Positions 8,909-19,317 of a stretch of 64,000 bases of DNA are shown piece after piece (the first letter of the stretch is position 1; each line of letters begins with the position of its first letter). The DNA lies in assembly GCA_033297075.1 (NCBI GenBank), contig MU858127.1, positions 1 through 64,000 of the forward strand, in the 5' to 3' direction. A program made the position numbers and the translations under genes. The stretch comes from Rhypophila decipiens. Its lineage: Eukaryota > Ascomycota > Sordariomycetes > Sordariales > Naviculisporaceae. A model generated the notes under the pieces. That model had not been told where the DNA came from and did not search any database. It saw only the letters and a program-made list of their open reading frames with translations.

Positions 8909-10127
8909 ATGTCTTCTCCCCAGCAGAACACCACCCTGATCTGCCCTCGGTGCGGCAGACCCACCACCGGGGTCAACCCTTGTGTTTGTGGCGAGACCGA
9001 GGTTCGGCTGCCTTCCATCAGGCAGGTGCTTGGAAACGCGTACACTATTCCCGTCCGTCGTAAGTCTCTCACCCATTCGCCATCACCATGAAGCAACTTG
9101 GATAACTAACAGTCCACCCCCAACAGGCCAAGAGCTTCCGCACAGCGATGTGCCCCGGCCCCCAGGTCCTTCCTTCGCCACCCCGGCACCCCCCCGTCAG
9201 CCCCCGCCGCCTCGTCAGCAAGGGTCGGCCGACCACCACCATTGGAGCAACCACAATCCTCGGCAGTCAAGATACGACAGCTCCCCGGCCCGCCATCACC
9301 CTCAGTATCGTGAGCGGTCGGCCTCCCCAGCCCGGGAGCTGTCCGAGGCCCGACGGTCACCCCTGACCCGACGGTCTCGCCCTGCCTTTGCTGCGTTGGC
9401 CCCGCCCCCGGCAGTCGCTCCTCTCCTCGAGGCCCAGGCAGCCGGTGCCCCCCGTCCTGCTCCTGCCCTTGCCGCCCCTGAACCGGAACCATGGGTTCCA
9501 TTCCCGGACGTCCGTGGCCCCAGAGACCTCCCCCCGCCTCCTCCTCCTCCTCGGCGGGCTCCTCTGCGTGCTGACGAAGCACCACCGGTCGGAGCCGGCA
9601 CCAGATCTCACCTTCCTCCTGCGTGGGTTCCGCGCTCTAGCGAGGCAGGCCCCCCGGTCGCAGGCCGCACCAGAGGCCCCGGCAGCACTCACTCGCGTCT
9701 GACTGTCGAGCTGGAAAGGCGGAGAATCGAGCAGCGGGATCGGGAGTTTATCCAGCAGTTCTCTATGCGGGTCGAGAGGGAGCACCAGCCCAAGCTCGGG
9801 GTCCGGTATGAGTCCACCAAGACCGCCTGCAACAAATGCGTCGCCGACCAGCGCAAATGCACCATGAACGATGGGCATCCGAACTGTTGCGACCAGTGCT
9901 GGAAGGACAAGGTCGAGTGCACCTGGCCTACTGATGCCAGGCCTAGGAGCAGGCGTCCAGGATCTGGTGACGGACCTGGTGGTGGCCCCAACAGCAGCGA
10001 CGATGATGATGAGGCCGGAGTTGGACCGGCGCCGGCAGCTCGTGGAACGCGTGGGCGTGGTCGCCCCAGGGGTCGTCCCAGGGGTCGGGGTCGGGGAAGG
10101 GGCAGGGCAACGGCTGCTGCTGCTTGA
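8909..10127 (+). CDS. Pro/Arg-rich protein with N-terminal CxxC site and C-terminal Zn2Cys6-like motif
   Basis: Exon 1 is 8909-9059 and exon 2 is 9127-10127. A GTAAGT donor, a TAACTAAC branch and a CAACAG acceptor bound a 67-bp intron, giving 383 aa. The N-terminus has a zinc-ribbon-like CPRCG-x10-CVCG. A long disordered Pro/Arg/Ala region follows. At residues about 285-315 there is a C-x2-C-x6-C-x9-C-x2-C-x6-C array (CNKCVADQRKC then CDQCWKDKVEC), the spacing of fungal Zn2Cys6 clusters, but placed near the C-terminus and without the usual basic linker. The protein ends in an acidic DDDDE patch and an RG-rich tail (RGRGRPRGRPRGRGRGRGR) like RNA- or G-quadruplex-binding tails. A paralogue with the same layout lies at 10958-11722 on the other strand. 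I infer a nucleic-acid-binding role. Confidence 0.7.
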
Positions 10128-10300
10128 GGGCATGGTTCGAGGTGTATGAATAGAGTGGAGGGCAAAGGGCTGGATAATGGGAGGATAGTGTCAGACTAGG
10201 CGATGAGGACCGAAAAGTTTGGGTGGAGAGAGGCCTGGGTATATACTCAAGCAGGTGTACTTTACTTTTTTGGCGCAGGTTGATCAGGTGGAATAGATTC

Positions 10301-10434
10301 ATTGCTTATTATACTTGAGCCCTCTTCTTGATTTTGTGACACCATTGCTATCTTGATGAACTATTGCTTATTATACTTGAGCCCTCTTTTTGATTTTGTG
10401 ACACTATTGCTAAATTTGCTATCTTGATGAACTC
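10301..10434. repeat. Tandem duplication, about 62-bp unit
   Basis: Two copies of a unit beginning ATTGCTTATTATACTTGAGC start at 10301 and 10363. They differ by a few substitutions and a short insertion near the end of copy 2. Confidence 0.7.
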
Positions 10435-10684
10435 GTCTTACTCGGGGTATCAGCCGCTTTGCGGAGTTGACCTAAAAACAGTGATCTTGGCCTTGTGAAA
10501 CTGGGAATATAACAACCGTTCTGCGAGAACAGATGTGTGGTCCATTGAGCTGCCTATCTCGGACTGTGCTATACTAACAGGGCGTCCAATAGAGACTGCG
10601 AAATTCAGAAAACGAAGTTTGAAAATTGAAAAGACAGCAAATCTACCATCATCCGCCATAACACAGCCTGAGGACCTTTGTGAT

Positions 10685-10905
10685 TATTCTCTCGCACACA
10701 AGGATACAGAGAAATGGACAGACCATCATTTACTGTCAGTCGAGGAGGAAAGAAAAAGAATCAACCGAGATACTCCCAAAACATCGTGACTGTACTCTCG
10801 CACCCCAGCATACAGAGAAATGGATAGACCACTCATTTACTGTCAGTCGAGGAGGAAAGAGAAAGAGTAGACCCAGACACTCAAAAGAACATAGAACAGA
10901 ACAAA
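10685..10905. repeat. Tandem duplication, about 109-bp unit
   Basis: Two diverged copies sharing ACTGTCAGTCGAGGAGGAAA and CTCTCGCAC, with starts near 10686 and 10794. The copies are about 80 percent alike by eye and show no coding conservation. Confidence 0.65.
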
Positions 10906-10957
10906 ATCCTGACTGCCATACCATCTGAGACTGCTTTGCCCCATCTCCTGCATAGTA

Positions 10958-11722
10958 TCAAACTACTGCAGTAGAAGAATATCCACCCGCTTGACCAGTC
11001 GAGTCTTTTTTTGAACGGTCGTCTCGGCGCCTATTCTCACTCTTGTCCTTTTTGGTAGATCGTCTTCCCGTTCCAAATCCCTTGGTCGTGCAACGTCTAA
11101 TGCCCCGTTCCCGACAGGGCACGCATATTTTCCCGTGCCTCACATAGGAACACTCCCACCCGGCATCAACGCATTGGTCGCATGGTTCCTGTACCCCTGA
11201 TGATCCGCGATTGTAAAAGGAACTGGTTTGTACCTTTGCCGGATCCGGTTCAGTAATCGGCACGTGGGGGCCGAGTTCGGTCCTCCAGAAAACAGGTTGC
11301 TGTACTTGGTCATCTTCATATTTTTCATATGAGGGTTCAGGGGCGGTCGTCGGGTAGTTAGAGTAACTGGCGCTGCCTGATTGGGTTTCGTGGTAGGAAC
11401 TCTGGCCTGCTGGTTGGGGTGTCCTCACGACGTTCCAGAAAGCCGAGCCACTGTCAGTTGTGGACTGAGGAGGGTAGTAACTAGTGCTCGTTGGACCATA
11501 TACGCCTTGCTGGACTGTGTTGGACTGCCAACTGTCTTGGGGATATGGACCGGCCGTACTCGTTTGAGAAGGATCCAAGTAGTTTGTGGGCGCTGTGGTG
11601 GTTAATGTCGCAGACGTGGGAACCTCATAAACCTCCTCTTCATCCTCGTCATCGAGCAGGTAGCACCTGCATCGTGACCGATTGCCGCCACAAGTTGGAC
11701 AATTAGATGTTCTGCTCGACAT
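10958..11722 (-). CDS. Paralogue of the 8909 gene: CxxC site plus C-terminal Zn2Cys6-like motif
   Basis: Intronless, 254 aa. The N-terminus MSSRTSNCPTCGGNRSRCRC matches the layout of the 8909 product (MSS-x-CPxCG and a second C-x-C). A Ser/Thr/Pro/Tyr-rich middle follows. At residues about 181-211 there is CDQCVDAGWEC-x8-CVPCRERGIRRC, a Zn2Cys6-like array with one extra residue in the last spacing. The C-terminus is strongly basic and Lys/Arg/Asp-rich (RRSTKKDKSENRRRDDR), a likely nuclear signal. A TATATAAA box lies about 140 bp upstream on this strand. The two genes converge and are 0.8 kb apart, so they probably arose by local inverted duplication and diverged. Role unknown; nucleic-acid binding is inferred. 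Confidence 0.7.
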   Translation of the reverse strand: MSSRTSNCPTCGGNRSRCRCYLLDDEDEEEVYEVPTSATLTTTAPTNYLDPSQTSTAGPYPQDSWQSNTVQQGVYGPTSTSYYPPQSTTDSGSAFWNVVRTPQPAGQSSYHETQSGSASYSNYPTTAPEPSYEKYEDDQVQQPVFWRTELGPHVPITEPDPAKVQTSSFYNRGSSGVQEPCDQCVDAGWECSYVRHGKICVPCRERGIRRCTTKGFGTGRRSTKKDKSENRRRDDRSKKDSTGQAGGYSSTAVV

Positions 11723-12950
11723 GGTTCTGGCTATCTCCCGAGTCCTGGTTTATTCGAGCTCGGAGTACTGACGAGATTCGATAGTGGTGTGTCGCTGGAT
11801 TTTGACTGAGCGCTGGATCAGGTAGTGACGGTCTGGATATCCAGCCGGGTGGGCGACATTTTATATAGAGAGATTTGTTTTGCGCCCCCGGGCTCCATCG
11901 CGGATTCGCTGAAGGTACAATAACGCCTCGTCTTTCTTGGTCGCGCGAGGCTGACACGCGGTTGGGCTCTCGGAACGTTGGTGATATTCCGCGTGGGAGG
12001 ACAACAAAGGGGGCAGTCTTGGGTGACTCCCCGAGGACCAACAGCAAGGCACTCTGCTCGGAGTAGACAAACACAAAGAAAGAAGCTTCAGACACGACGA
12101 ACCAACTGCCAGGCTGAGTTCTGATTGTCCGGACCTCCAAGGCATAATACACACAACAAGATTTGTCCCTCAACGAATGCTATTCGAGCTTGCTCGGGGT
12201 CGCTTCTCCTTCTGATTTTCCCGAGTGTCAAAGATGTTGAAGAAATGTTGGATATCCTTTCAACGGCGCAAACATCGAGTCATTTGTTTGGCTTTACCTG
12301 TGATGAATGTGCGACCGACAAACAGACGAGGAGTAACGGGGAACCGGTCCAAAGCCCCCGACTGCTGTTTGTACGAGGCCTCTTCGGACAAAGTCTCCTG
12401 CCCGTTATGATTGATCTCCCGACTGGCTCTGGCCGTGGGTCAGGTGGCCAAACATATCTCGACCGGCGTCGGCACGGCGGCCCCTTTTTCGGCAGAACTT
12501 GGGCTTCCAGCGTATCACTCCTTTGTGATCCTTCCGATCAACTGCTTCTTTGTCGTTCAAGATTATTGGGGTCGTACGCCAGCCGTAGCTCCTGCCTGGC
12601 GTCAGGGAATGAATGAATCGATCGTGAAATGGGCTGGCCGCTGGCGACAGGGGATCCAAGGAGGATGTCGTTGCTCATTCTTTTCATACGAAGGCTCCGT
12701 TCGGTATTCGATATCTCGGCAGCGAGGGGGAATATATTTGCGATGGCATCTACTCCGCCTAAAGGGTAAGTAGCAGTCCACTGGATGTGACCACGTAGGA
12801 GGGGATGCTTTGCTTACATTGGAGAGCCTCTCCGTCTTCTCAGTTTCAAGGCTTGACCTGCAGATTGGATCCATAAATTCAAAACCGAGGCTGTTGTATT
12901 CGGCGAGAACCCTGGTTGATCGCTGATGAGATCGGTAACAAAGTACCAAG
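11723..12950. other. Non-genic or unresolved stretch
   Basis: Besides the promoter of the 10958 gene (TATATAAA at 11859-11866), this region holds long overlapping open frames on both strands that I could not join convincingly. One minus-strand segment (about 12541-12760) reads plausibly as protein (DAIANIFPLAAEIS, RQELRLAYDPNNLERQRSS) after a CTTACCCTTTAG acceptor, but no upstream exon fits in phase. Confidence 0.3.
11859..11866 (-). promoter_or_regulatory. TATA box for the 10958-11722 gene
   Basis: On the minus strand the sequence reads TATATAAA, about 140 bp before the start codon at 11722, a suitable distance for a core promoter. Confidence 0.4.
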
Positions 12951-13363
12951 ATGGTCGACGACGATGAAAATCTCGTAAACATTTAATCATCAAAAGTTGC
13001 ATGCGGAAAAGGGGGGGTTGGGAAAAGGGTAAGAAAGGCCGGCAGTACCATTGTTTCGTGTGTGTTCGATAGGCTTGCCAGATTTGTTTGGTGTCGAAGG
13101 AAAAACCGCGTTTGAAAAAAAGATTCAAGGCTCCAACCCGCGACGGCGTTCCTGCTTTCCTTCACTCAGGAGAATACACACATTTTGAAAATACACACAT
13201 TTTCAAAAGCCCAATTCATTACCCGCACCAAATACAAGTATTCTTTCCCGCTAAAAGAAGAAGCGCGTCTCATCGCACGTAAGTCTTATAAGATACTTCG
13301 GTGAATACTTTGATTGTTCAACGCTAACTGCTTTCCAGATTCACATCAGCTATCAAGCCTTGA
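12951..13363 (+). CDS. Small three-exon basic protein (about 81 aa)
   Basis: Exon 1 (12951-12974) encodes MVDDDENL and ends at GTAAAC. Exon 2 (13082-13278) follows a TTGCCAG acceptor in phase. Its GTAAGT donor at 13279, a GCTAACTG branch region and a TTTCCAG acceptor at 13338 give a near-ideal second intron. Exon 3 (13339-13363) ends FTSAIKP then TGA. The middle is rich in Lys/Arg (KEKPRLKKRFKAP) with a second basic patch (AKRRSASHRT). No known domain. The second intron is the main evidence that the locus is transcribed on this strand. Exon 1 is less certain and could be replaced by another upstream exon. Confidence 0.35.
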
Positions 13364-14640
13364 GGTCGGAGTGAAATAACTCCTCACTAGTATTCGAACT
13401 AGTTCCGCTGCCGAACCTGTAAGTTGAAGCCGTCCGGGGTCTCTTCTCTTCGAGTTATTGTCTTCCTTGTACTAACCTTGATAATTTGGACTCGGTAGTC
13501 CTTAGATACCATAATCCCTTTCTTTATACGCGTCGGGGTGGTTCTGGTGGAGGCTCTGGTCGTGTACTTTGTTTTCGCCATTTTTGCCCTCCGTCGCCCA
13601 ACTCACCGGGCACCAGATTGGCTAGTTTGGCTCCTGGCGGTTGGGCTCGAAATACTCTTCTATGGGGTGTGTCTGTGCCAGCACTTTGCGGTGCTGGTGG
13701 TGTTGCTCCAAACGATCCTCTATTGTGCGTACTGGACCTTGATGAGCCTGTGAGGACCGACGAGAATCCGGTTCCTCACACGTGAGGTTATAAAATGCGT
13801 GGTGGGATGGTGATGCTGGGGACCGGGTGAAGTGGCGATTCTTTAGCTTGGAATCATCTGGCCGATCTTGGACGTGTCTTCTCGAATGGGGAAAATAGTT
13901 GCGGTGCCCCCAATTTCAATTATAATGACTGAGAATCTCGGACTATGAGATTGTGTGGGCCGTGATTTGCGACTTCAGAGGTTACTGTTTTTTTCTCCGT
14001 GTCACCGCCAATAATCACATTCAATCGAGTGGACTTGCGTAGACCCATATTCAAAGATTTTCTTCAAGCTCTTTGATTTCCATGATGTTTTGAAATACCG
14101 GTATGTGACGTCTTGTATGGTATGTCGACTGCCCAGCTGCCAGCAACGGTTGTGTTCACTTTGTTAGCTTGCCCCACTTGAGCTTGCCTCGGGTTGGCTC
14201 CCAGTTTCAATCCATTCCTCTCCTGCGGGAATGCCTATACAGCAGTAGAATTCAGCTGGAGGTATCGCACTCACTTAAATGCCAGCCCTAGCTTTCCAGA
14301 CGAATGCCCAGCCATCAGGGTGTCCATTGAAATCCACCAAGCGACAGTACGTCTTCTAACTCGATGCCGCGAGACTAATACCCACCACGACGACCTCTTC
14401 CAACACGAGCGTTTCATCTCGCGGCGGTCGAGGGGGCCACAGCAGCAACTCGAGGCAGTCGGAGCGGCGCACAAACTCAGCTTGCTACCCAACAACACCG
14501 GAGTTTGAAACCTCTGGTCCGACCAGCTCTACCGGCGCGAAATCGACGAAACAGAGGTCCAGACGAAGGGCTAGACGACGCACCGCCCAGCTACGAACCT
14601 GTCCTTGGGGTTACACTAGAAAGAAAGAGAGACAGAGACA
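13364..14640. other. Non-genic or unresolved stretch
   Basis: A minus-strand frame starting at 13581 encodes a Lys/Thr/Arg-rich peptide and reaches a GTTAGT donor at 13476, but no long continuation exists. From about 14380 to 14560 (+) one frame reads as Ser/Thr/Gly/Arg-rich protein (SNTSVSSRGGRGGHSSNS) without start or splice support. Both could be remnants. Confidence 0.3.
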
Positions 14641-14903
14641 ATGGTCGAGTTCACAGATGAGGGGAAGAAGTGGACCGAGGTTCTTTGGTAAGGGTGAGCA
14701 CTTTCTCTCCACAGGCTATACAACTGACGACTGATCAAGCGCTTACTAGATTATACAGGGGCGCGAGCCTTCCAGACTGTTCTCTAGAACCAAGCAACAC
14801 TTCCACGAGACGCCGAGGCACGACACGGCTATCCTACTTCGAATCCACAGACCGCTTGGAGGCCCAGAGAGCGAAGCGACAGTCACTTGACGACCTGGAT
14901 TAG
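14641..14903 (+). CDS. Hypothetical two-exon small protein (63 aa)
   Basis: The start at 14641 follows GAGACAGAGACA. Exon 1 (14641-14687) encodes MVEFTDEGKKWTEVL and stops in phase 2 at GTAAGG. The acceptor ATTATACAG at 14758 continues the frame in exon 2 (14759-14903), which contains STRRRGTTRLSYFESTDR and ends RLEAQRAKRQSLDDLD before TAG. The product is hydrophilic and charged, with no recognisable domain. An open frame at 14907-15299 follows directly after the stop and could be a decayed continuation, but I see no splice that joins it. Confidence 0.35.
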
Positions 14904-17544
14904 TGAATGGACATGGAGACCTTGTACCAACCAGATGTGGCAGAGAATTACGTGCGATTGGGCCTGAAAAGACTGCAGTGCGTGCCAGACAAGCCTAACG
15001 CGGGTGTTCGCTCATCCGCATCTGGCAACACTTCAATACCAGCAACCTCGACATTTAGCCGGCGTCCTCGCAACGAGCCTCGAGTCATTCAACTCACCTC
15101 GTACAGCCAGACTCCTTCGCCCTCTGGACCCAACCAAGGTTCACAGCATTATCGTTTGACGGTAGCCAGATCAGCTACCACCTCGACTGGAAGGGTGTCC
15201 ATGTGTGGAGAAGGACCACCAAATTATACCCACAAAACAACAAGCACCCAACCGATACTTCAAGAACAGATGAAGAGGAAGGTGAGAGAGGGAGGGTAGG
15301 GCAAAAGATACATGAGAAGGGTATGAATTGATAGCTCAGGAAAATGTTCCGCACTCTCTCGCACCGCACGCACCCGACCTATACCAGAGCAATTTCTCAG
15401 GCAATTAGCAATATCGGGTCCTATACTCTACACTTTTGTTTGTTATTCGACTTGGGTATTGCGGTGAGGCTGTGGACAAAGGGGCATGGCTGCGACTCGA
15501 GCTTAGAAGCCGCTCTGTATGTCAATCGCACGTCAAGAGCAGACAGCGCCCAATATAAAAAGCTGGATTAATCAAAACAGATTGTGGTTCGGCCTACGCG
15601 ATGTGTCGGAAGGTCTTGGAAAGAAACTCACGTTGGATTTGCTTGTCAGGCTGCAGCCTCGTCAGCCTGGAGAGAGATGCGACCTCGAGACTGGGCTGCG
15701 TTTGTGGATGAGGGCAAAATTAACGTTATTCCATACCCCAGGCAATGCAAGGTTGTGGGAAGGATTAAGTCTCAGTTTGCGCCTCAAGCCACCTTACCAG
15801 GGAGGACATGGGTTGCGAATGCGCCAACACCCGATACGATCAACGGCAGCATTTAAACGTTCGACGGCCGAGGAGCCAGAGGATATCGACAATATCTCAG
15901 GATGCGCAGGCAGTTGGTCTTGTTAGCTCTTTTGGCGCATACCTCTTTGAGGTTCGATGTACGAAACGCGCGAGACGCGAAGGTCGGAAGGACAAGAACT
16001 CGGGCGCTCCCACAGCCAAGCAATGCGCCTCCTGACAGGGGGCGATCGAGCTTTGATTTCAAGCCTCTTGATTCAGTGAAAAGACCCACCCTCTCTGGTA
16101 AGTTCGAGTATTCATTGCGCGGGCCCTTGTCACTGAAACTTGGACTTCTTTTCGACGTTCTGTGCTTCTGAGCCTTCGCCTTCAAATCCCACACCAATCT
16201 GGACAATGTTTGGCGGCCATGTGGGCATCAGATTCAACAATCCAGCTTGAGATTCTGGTGCGAACATGCACTGAGCAAGCAACTGGTAGATTAGGAGAAG
16301 CTGCCAATAGAAGGATGTCATAGTCAACTGAACCGGCTTGTTGCAAGAGCCATCAATCCGCCGGCGCATGGCTCCACGATTAGCTCAGGTTGAAAGGAGC
16401 GAACTGGGGGTAGCCCTGGGGACACATGGTGACTGCGCAGCGGTTTAACAGGCACTGTAGTATATCCGTGGAAGATCAATCTACTGTTTTCAAACTGGGT
16501 TTAGGGTCAGAACGTTTCGTGAAAAAGCAAGGCCGCGCAGCTGTCAAGCAGAGGAGATGCTAAGACTTTGGCTCAGCTATCAGCAGCTGGAGTAAGGAAT
16601 GACAGTGATGACAGTGAAACTAGGAGAGTGAGGAGGACAATATGAAGAGTTTTACTTGAAATTTCTGAAATTTCCCGGTTATCTTACTCATCATAACAAC
16701 AATTTCTAAACTCACCAGAAGAGGAGTGGAAAGGTACCTTCCTGAAGCACTGAACACTCTCATCGCGCAGAGGTCTCCACGTAATCCCGATACCCCTCGT
16801 CCTCCAGAGAATTTGAAGGAATAGATGCTCAAGCGATCCATCCACTTGTTTCAGGATGTAGCGAATAGCCCTGTTCAAGACAGGGGTGTGTGACAGGCAT
16901 CAACATGAGGCTTGAACGAACGGAAGCTGTCAAAATATGCAGCACAAGGCCACAAAACCAAGCCTATGTTCAAACTCACACCAACACACCACCAGGGCTT
17001 GGAAGTATCTTTTAAAATAATAAATATTTATACCGCAGGCTTTAGATGTCTTGAAAACTTTGGTGGTCTTTTTACCTCATGTATGGATCAAGAAAATGAC
17101 TTGATATATAGGCAAGCATTCGACATGACGAGGCCACAGTTGTACATCTTCACTCAATCAACATACGCTAACGGCCTGCAGAAACAATAGTAAATCCACT
17201 TTCACTGACAAAAGTGTCAATAGTTCAGACGATGAAGTAGCAACGCTGGGAAATCTCATGTATAAATATCTCATATGTGCTCCGTTTCGTGAACTTGTTG
17301 CTCTTGTCTTCTTGTCTTCAACCCTTCACTGCATCTTGCTATCGAACGCATACCAGCTCGTTGATACAAACACTTTTATATATCTTCAGCACATAGTGCT
17401 TGAACACTTGTCACCCGCAGTTAGAAGAAGGAGTGTGGCTCCGCGGCCCACTTGGTTCTTTGGTCACAGTACCATATATCTATTTAAAATACTCGATATC
17501 ACCCCCCCTCTCCTCCTTGCGGACCCGTACCCACCAACCCAACA
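14904..17544. other. Long gene-poor stretch
   Basis: No supported gene. Two weak leads: an unjoined frame at 14907-15299 (+), and a frame at 15902 (+) starting MRRQLVLLALLAHTSLR, a possible signal peptide, that reaches a GTAAGT donor near 16097 without an obvious next exon. From 16600 to 17480 the sequence is AT-richer and featureless. A TATTTAAA box at 17481-17488 belongs to the next gene. Confidence 0.35.
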
Positions 17545-18508
17545 ATGGCTGTGCCCCTGAGCCAGCAGATGCGCTCGGCAGCCGAGCTGACCATTGGCGC
17601 GGTCCGCGACGCCGTTCACCTCGCGGTGAACGATATCTGGGCAGCCGCCGATCCGACCAACCCAGGTCGTGATCTGACCGGCAACCTTTTGGTGGAGCCG
17701 CACCGTCTCCTCGGCGTCATCATCGCCGCCTACGGCACGGTTCACCCCAGACCCGACCGACCGTCCGTCCGCGCCCTCTCGAACCAGCTTGGCGGGGAGT
17801 GTGTCCTCTTCCTCGGCCTCGCCTTCACCACCAACGAAGTGGCGTCGATGTCCTGGCCAGTCTATCTCGAGCTGTTCAGAATGGTGCGAGAGCAGGTGCC
17901 GGTCTTGCCTCGTTGCTGGTTGTTCCACCCGGCGATTGTCAGTGTCCTTTTGGACCTGAAAAGTCCTCAGTACCGAGGCCTCTATACTGAGTTTCTGAGC
18001 TGTAGGTTGATCTCCTCGTTGCTTCAAATGTTCTGGCCCATCACCTCCTATCCGTTACTCGCTCTTTCTCATCGGCACACTTGAGCATCTGCCCATGGTC
18101 TCTTCCCACCGCCTCAACTCAACGTTCTCATATCCAACTTCACTCCCTGAACAGAGTTATATCAGCAAATAATAATCAATTCCAGCAACATAATAACATT
18201 GAGCGAAAAGGGTACAATGTCCAAGCTAGGCAGCGCCACCCGTGCCTCCGGCCACCACCGCCACCAACCAGCCCTCCCCCTCCGCCACCACCACCTCCCA
18301 GCAGCGCGACCGGCCTGCCCCGCGGCATCAAGCGGGAGCGCTCGGCCTCCCCTGCGGCTGGTCGTCCTGGTCCGCCCCGCGCCATCAAGCGGGAGCGTTT
18401 GTCTCCTCCGCGGCTTGCCCCGCCGCCGTCTTTGCCCCGGCCCCTGCCCCCGCCGTCAAGGTCGAAGAGAAGAAGATCAAGAAGGAGGAGGAGAATGAGG
18501 ATGAGTAA
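17545..18508 (+). CDS. Paralogous family member 1, acidic-tailed protein (243 aa)
   Basis: Exon 1 (17545-18001) ends in phase 1 at GTAGGT. A 232-bp intron with acceptor AGGCAG at 18233 leads to exon 2 (18234-18508). A TATTTAAA box lies about 60 bp upstream. Exon 1 encodes a helical domain with GGECVLFLGLAFTTNEV, WPVYLELFRMVREQVP, CWLFHPAIVSVLLDLKSPQY. This aligns by eye with PELFIFL-x3-T-x-FH ... W-x-F-x2-NI-x2-VI-x-R in the genes at 19318 and 22392, and the intron falls at the same place and phase. Exon 2 is Pro/Ala/Ser-rich and ends KVEEKKIKKEEENEDE, an acidic tail like that of the 19318 gene. The intron acceptor is weak, and part of exon 2 also reads as good protein in another frame (see findings). 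Function unknown. Confidence 0.55.
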
Positions 18509-19317
18509 AGAGTCGGAGGACGTCTTGTCAAGAGAGGGTGTGTCCAGTCCTGCCTGTCTTTTTGGTGTTCGGCTTTGGCTTCGTCTGCCTTATTTCGGTC
18601 TCGGTTTGGTTCGGTTTCGATTCGGATTTCGGAACGTTTTGGTATTCTGCCGCGGTTCTTGTTTGGCTTGAATTGATGTGGTTCTTTCTGGGCGTGAAGG
18701 TTGGGTTTTGGTATCGTTCGGAGTTGTTGGTTGGTCTTGCATTGTGGTGCTGGTTTGCCTGCCTGCGAGTTGTTTGAATTTGATTCTTTTCCTCGTTTTT
18801 GTTTTCAAAGCCGTGCAAATATCGTTCTGTGACCACTCTGTGCCTACCAATTTCCCCATGTAGAGAGCTGAATCTCCAAGCCTTGTAGCTCGCCTGGTAT
18901 TTTCCTGTATGTCCCATCTGCTAGGTCTGGTACGGGGGTGCCTCTGGAATACGGTATCGGGGCCAAGGAGACACACCCACGTGAAAGCAAAGCATTGACT
19001 GGCCCTCCTTCCTCCATCCAATATTTCTACCCAATCCAAACCGACGAGGGCTGCCCTGGCGGGGCACCTTTGCCAGACCCGCCCTGGCCATTTTCAGTAA
19101 GCCTGGATCCCTAGGGTTGACCTGGGACTAACGAGGCAACACAGCCCAAAAGCCTGCTACAGCTCAACTGGCAATTCAACCCCACAGGACTCCTGTGCCG
19201 ACCCAACAAGAAAGTCAACAAATCGCACACAACTTTGCCAACCATTTCCCACACAACAGAAACCAGCCCAAGCCTACCAAATTCTCTTGAAACGGTCTCG
19301 ACTACGTATCCGTCGAA
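18509..19317. other. Intergenic
   Basis: No gene seen. From about 18560 to 18780 the plus strand is strikingly G/T-rich (repeated TTCGG, GGTTTT, TTGTTTGG), as in a 3' untranslated region. The last 120 bp are a CA-rich leader of the next gene. Confidence 0.35.

Larger units (their letters stand above)
10128..10957. other. Convergent intergenic region with direct duplications
   Basis: No gene seen. It lies between two convergent paralogous genes and contains two local tandem duplications (10301-10434 and 10685-10905), listed separately. Confidence 0.4.

Noticed and set aside
12411..12773. Plus-strand frame considered as a recombinase or Crypton fragment
   Set aside because: No catalytic Arg-His-Arg-Tyr arrangement is visible, and codon composition is not protein-like through most of it.
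13477..13581. Minus-strand peptide starting MAKTKYTTRAST, superficially like a histone H3 tail
   Set aside because: Only the first few residues resemble H3; there is no histone fold and the frame ends after about 40 codons even when spliced.
14907..15299. Open frame directly after the small gene at 14641-14903
   Set aside because: In the same frame but separated by two stop codons, with no splice site joining them and no recognisable motif.
15902..16171. Possible small secreted protein with a signal-peptide-like start
   Set aside because: The hydrophobic stretch is short, the GTAAGT donor near 16097 has no matching downstream exon, and an equally long frame exists on the other strand.
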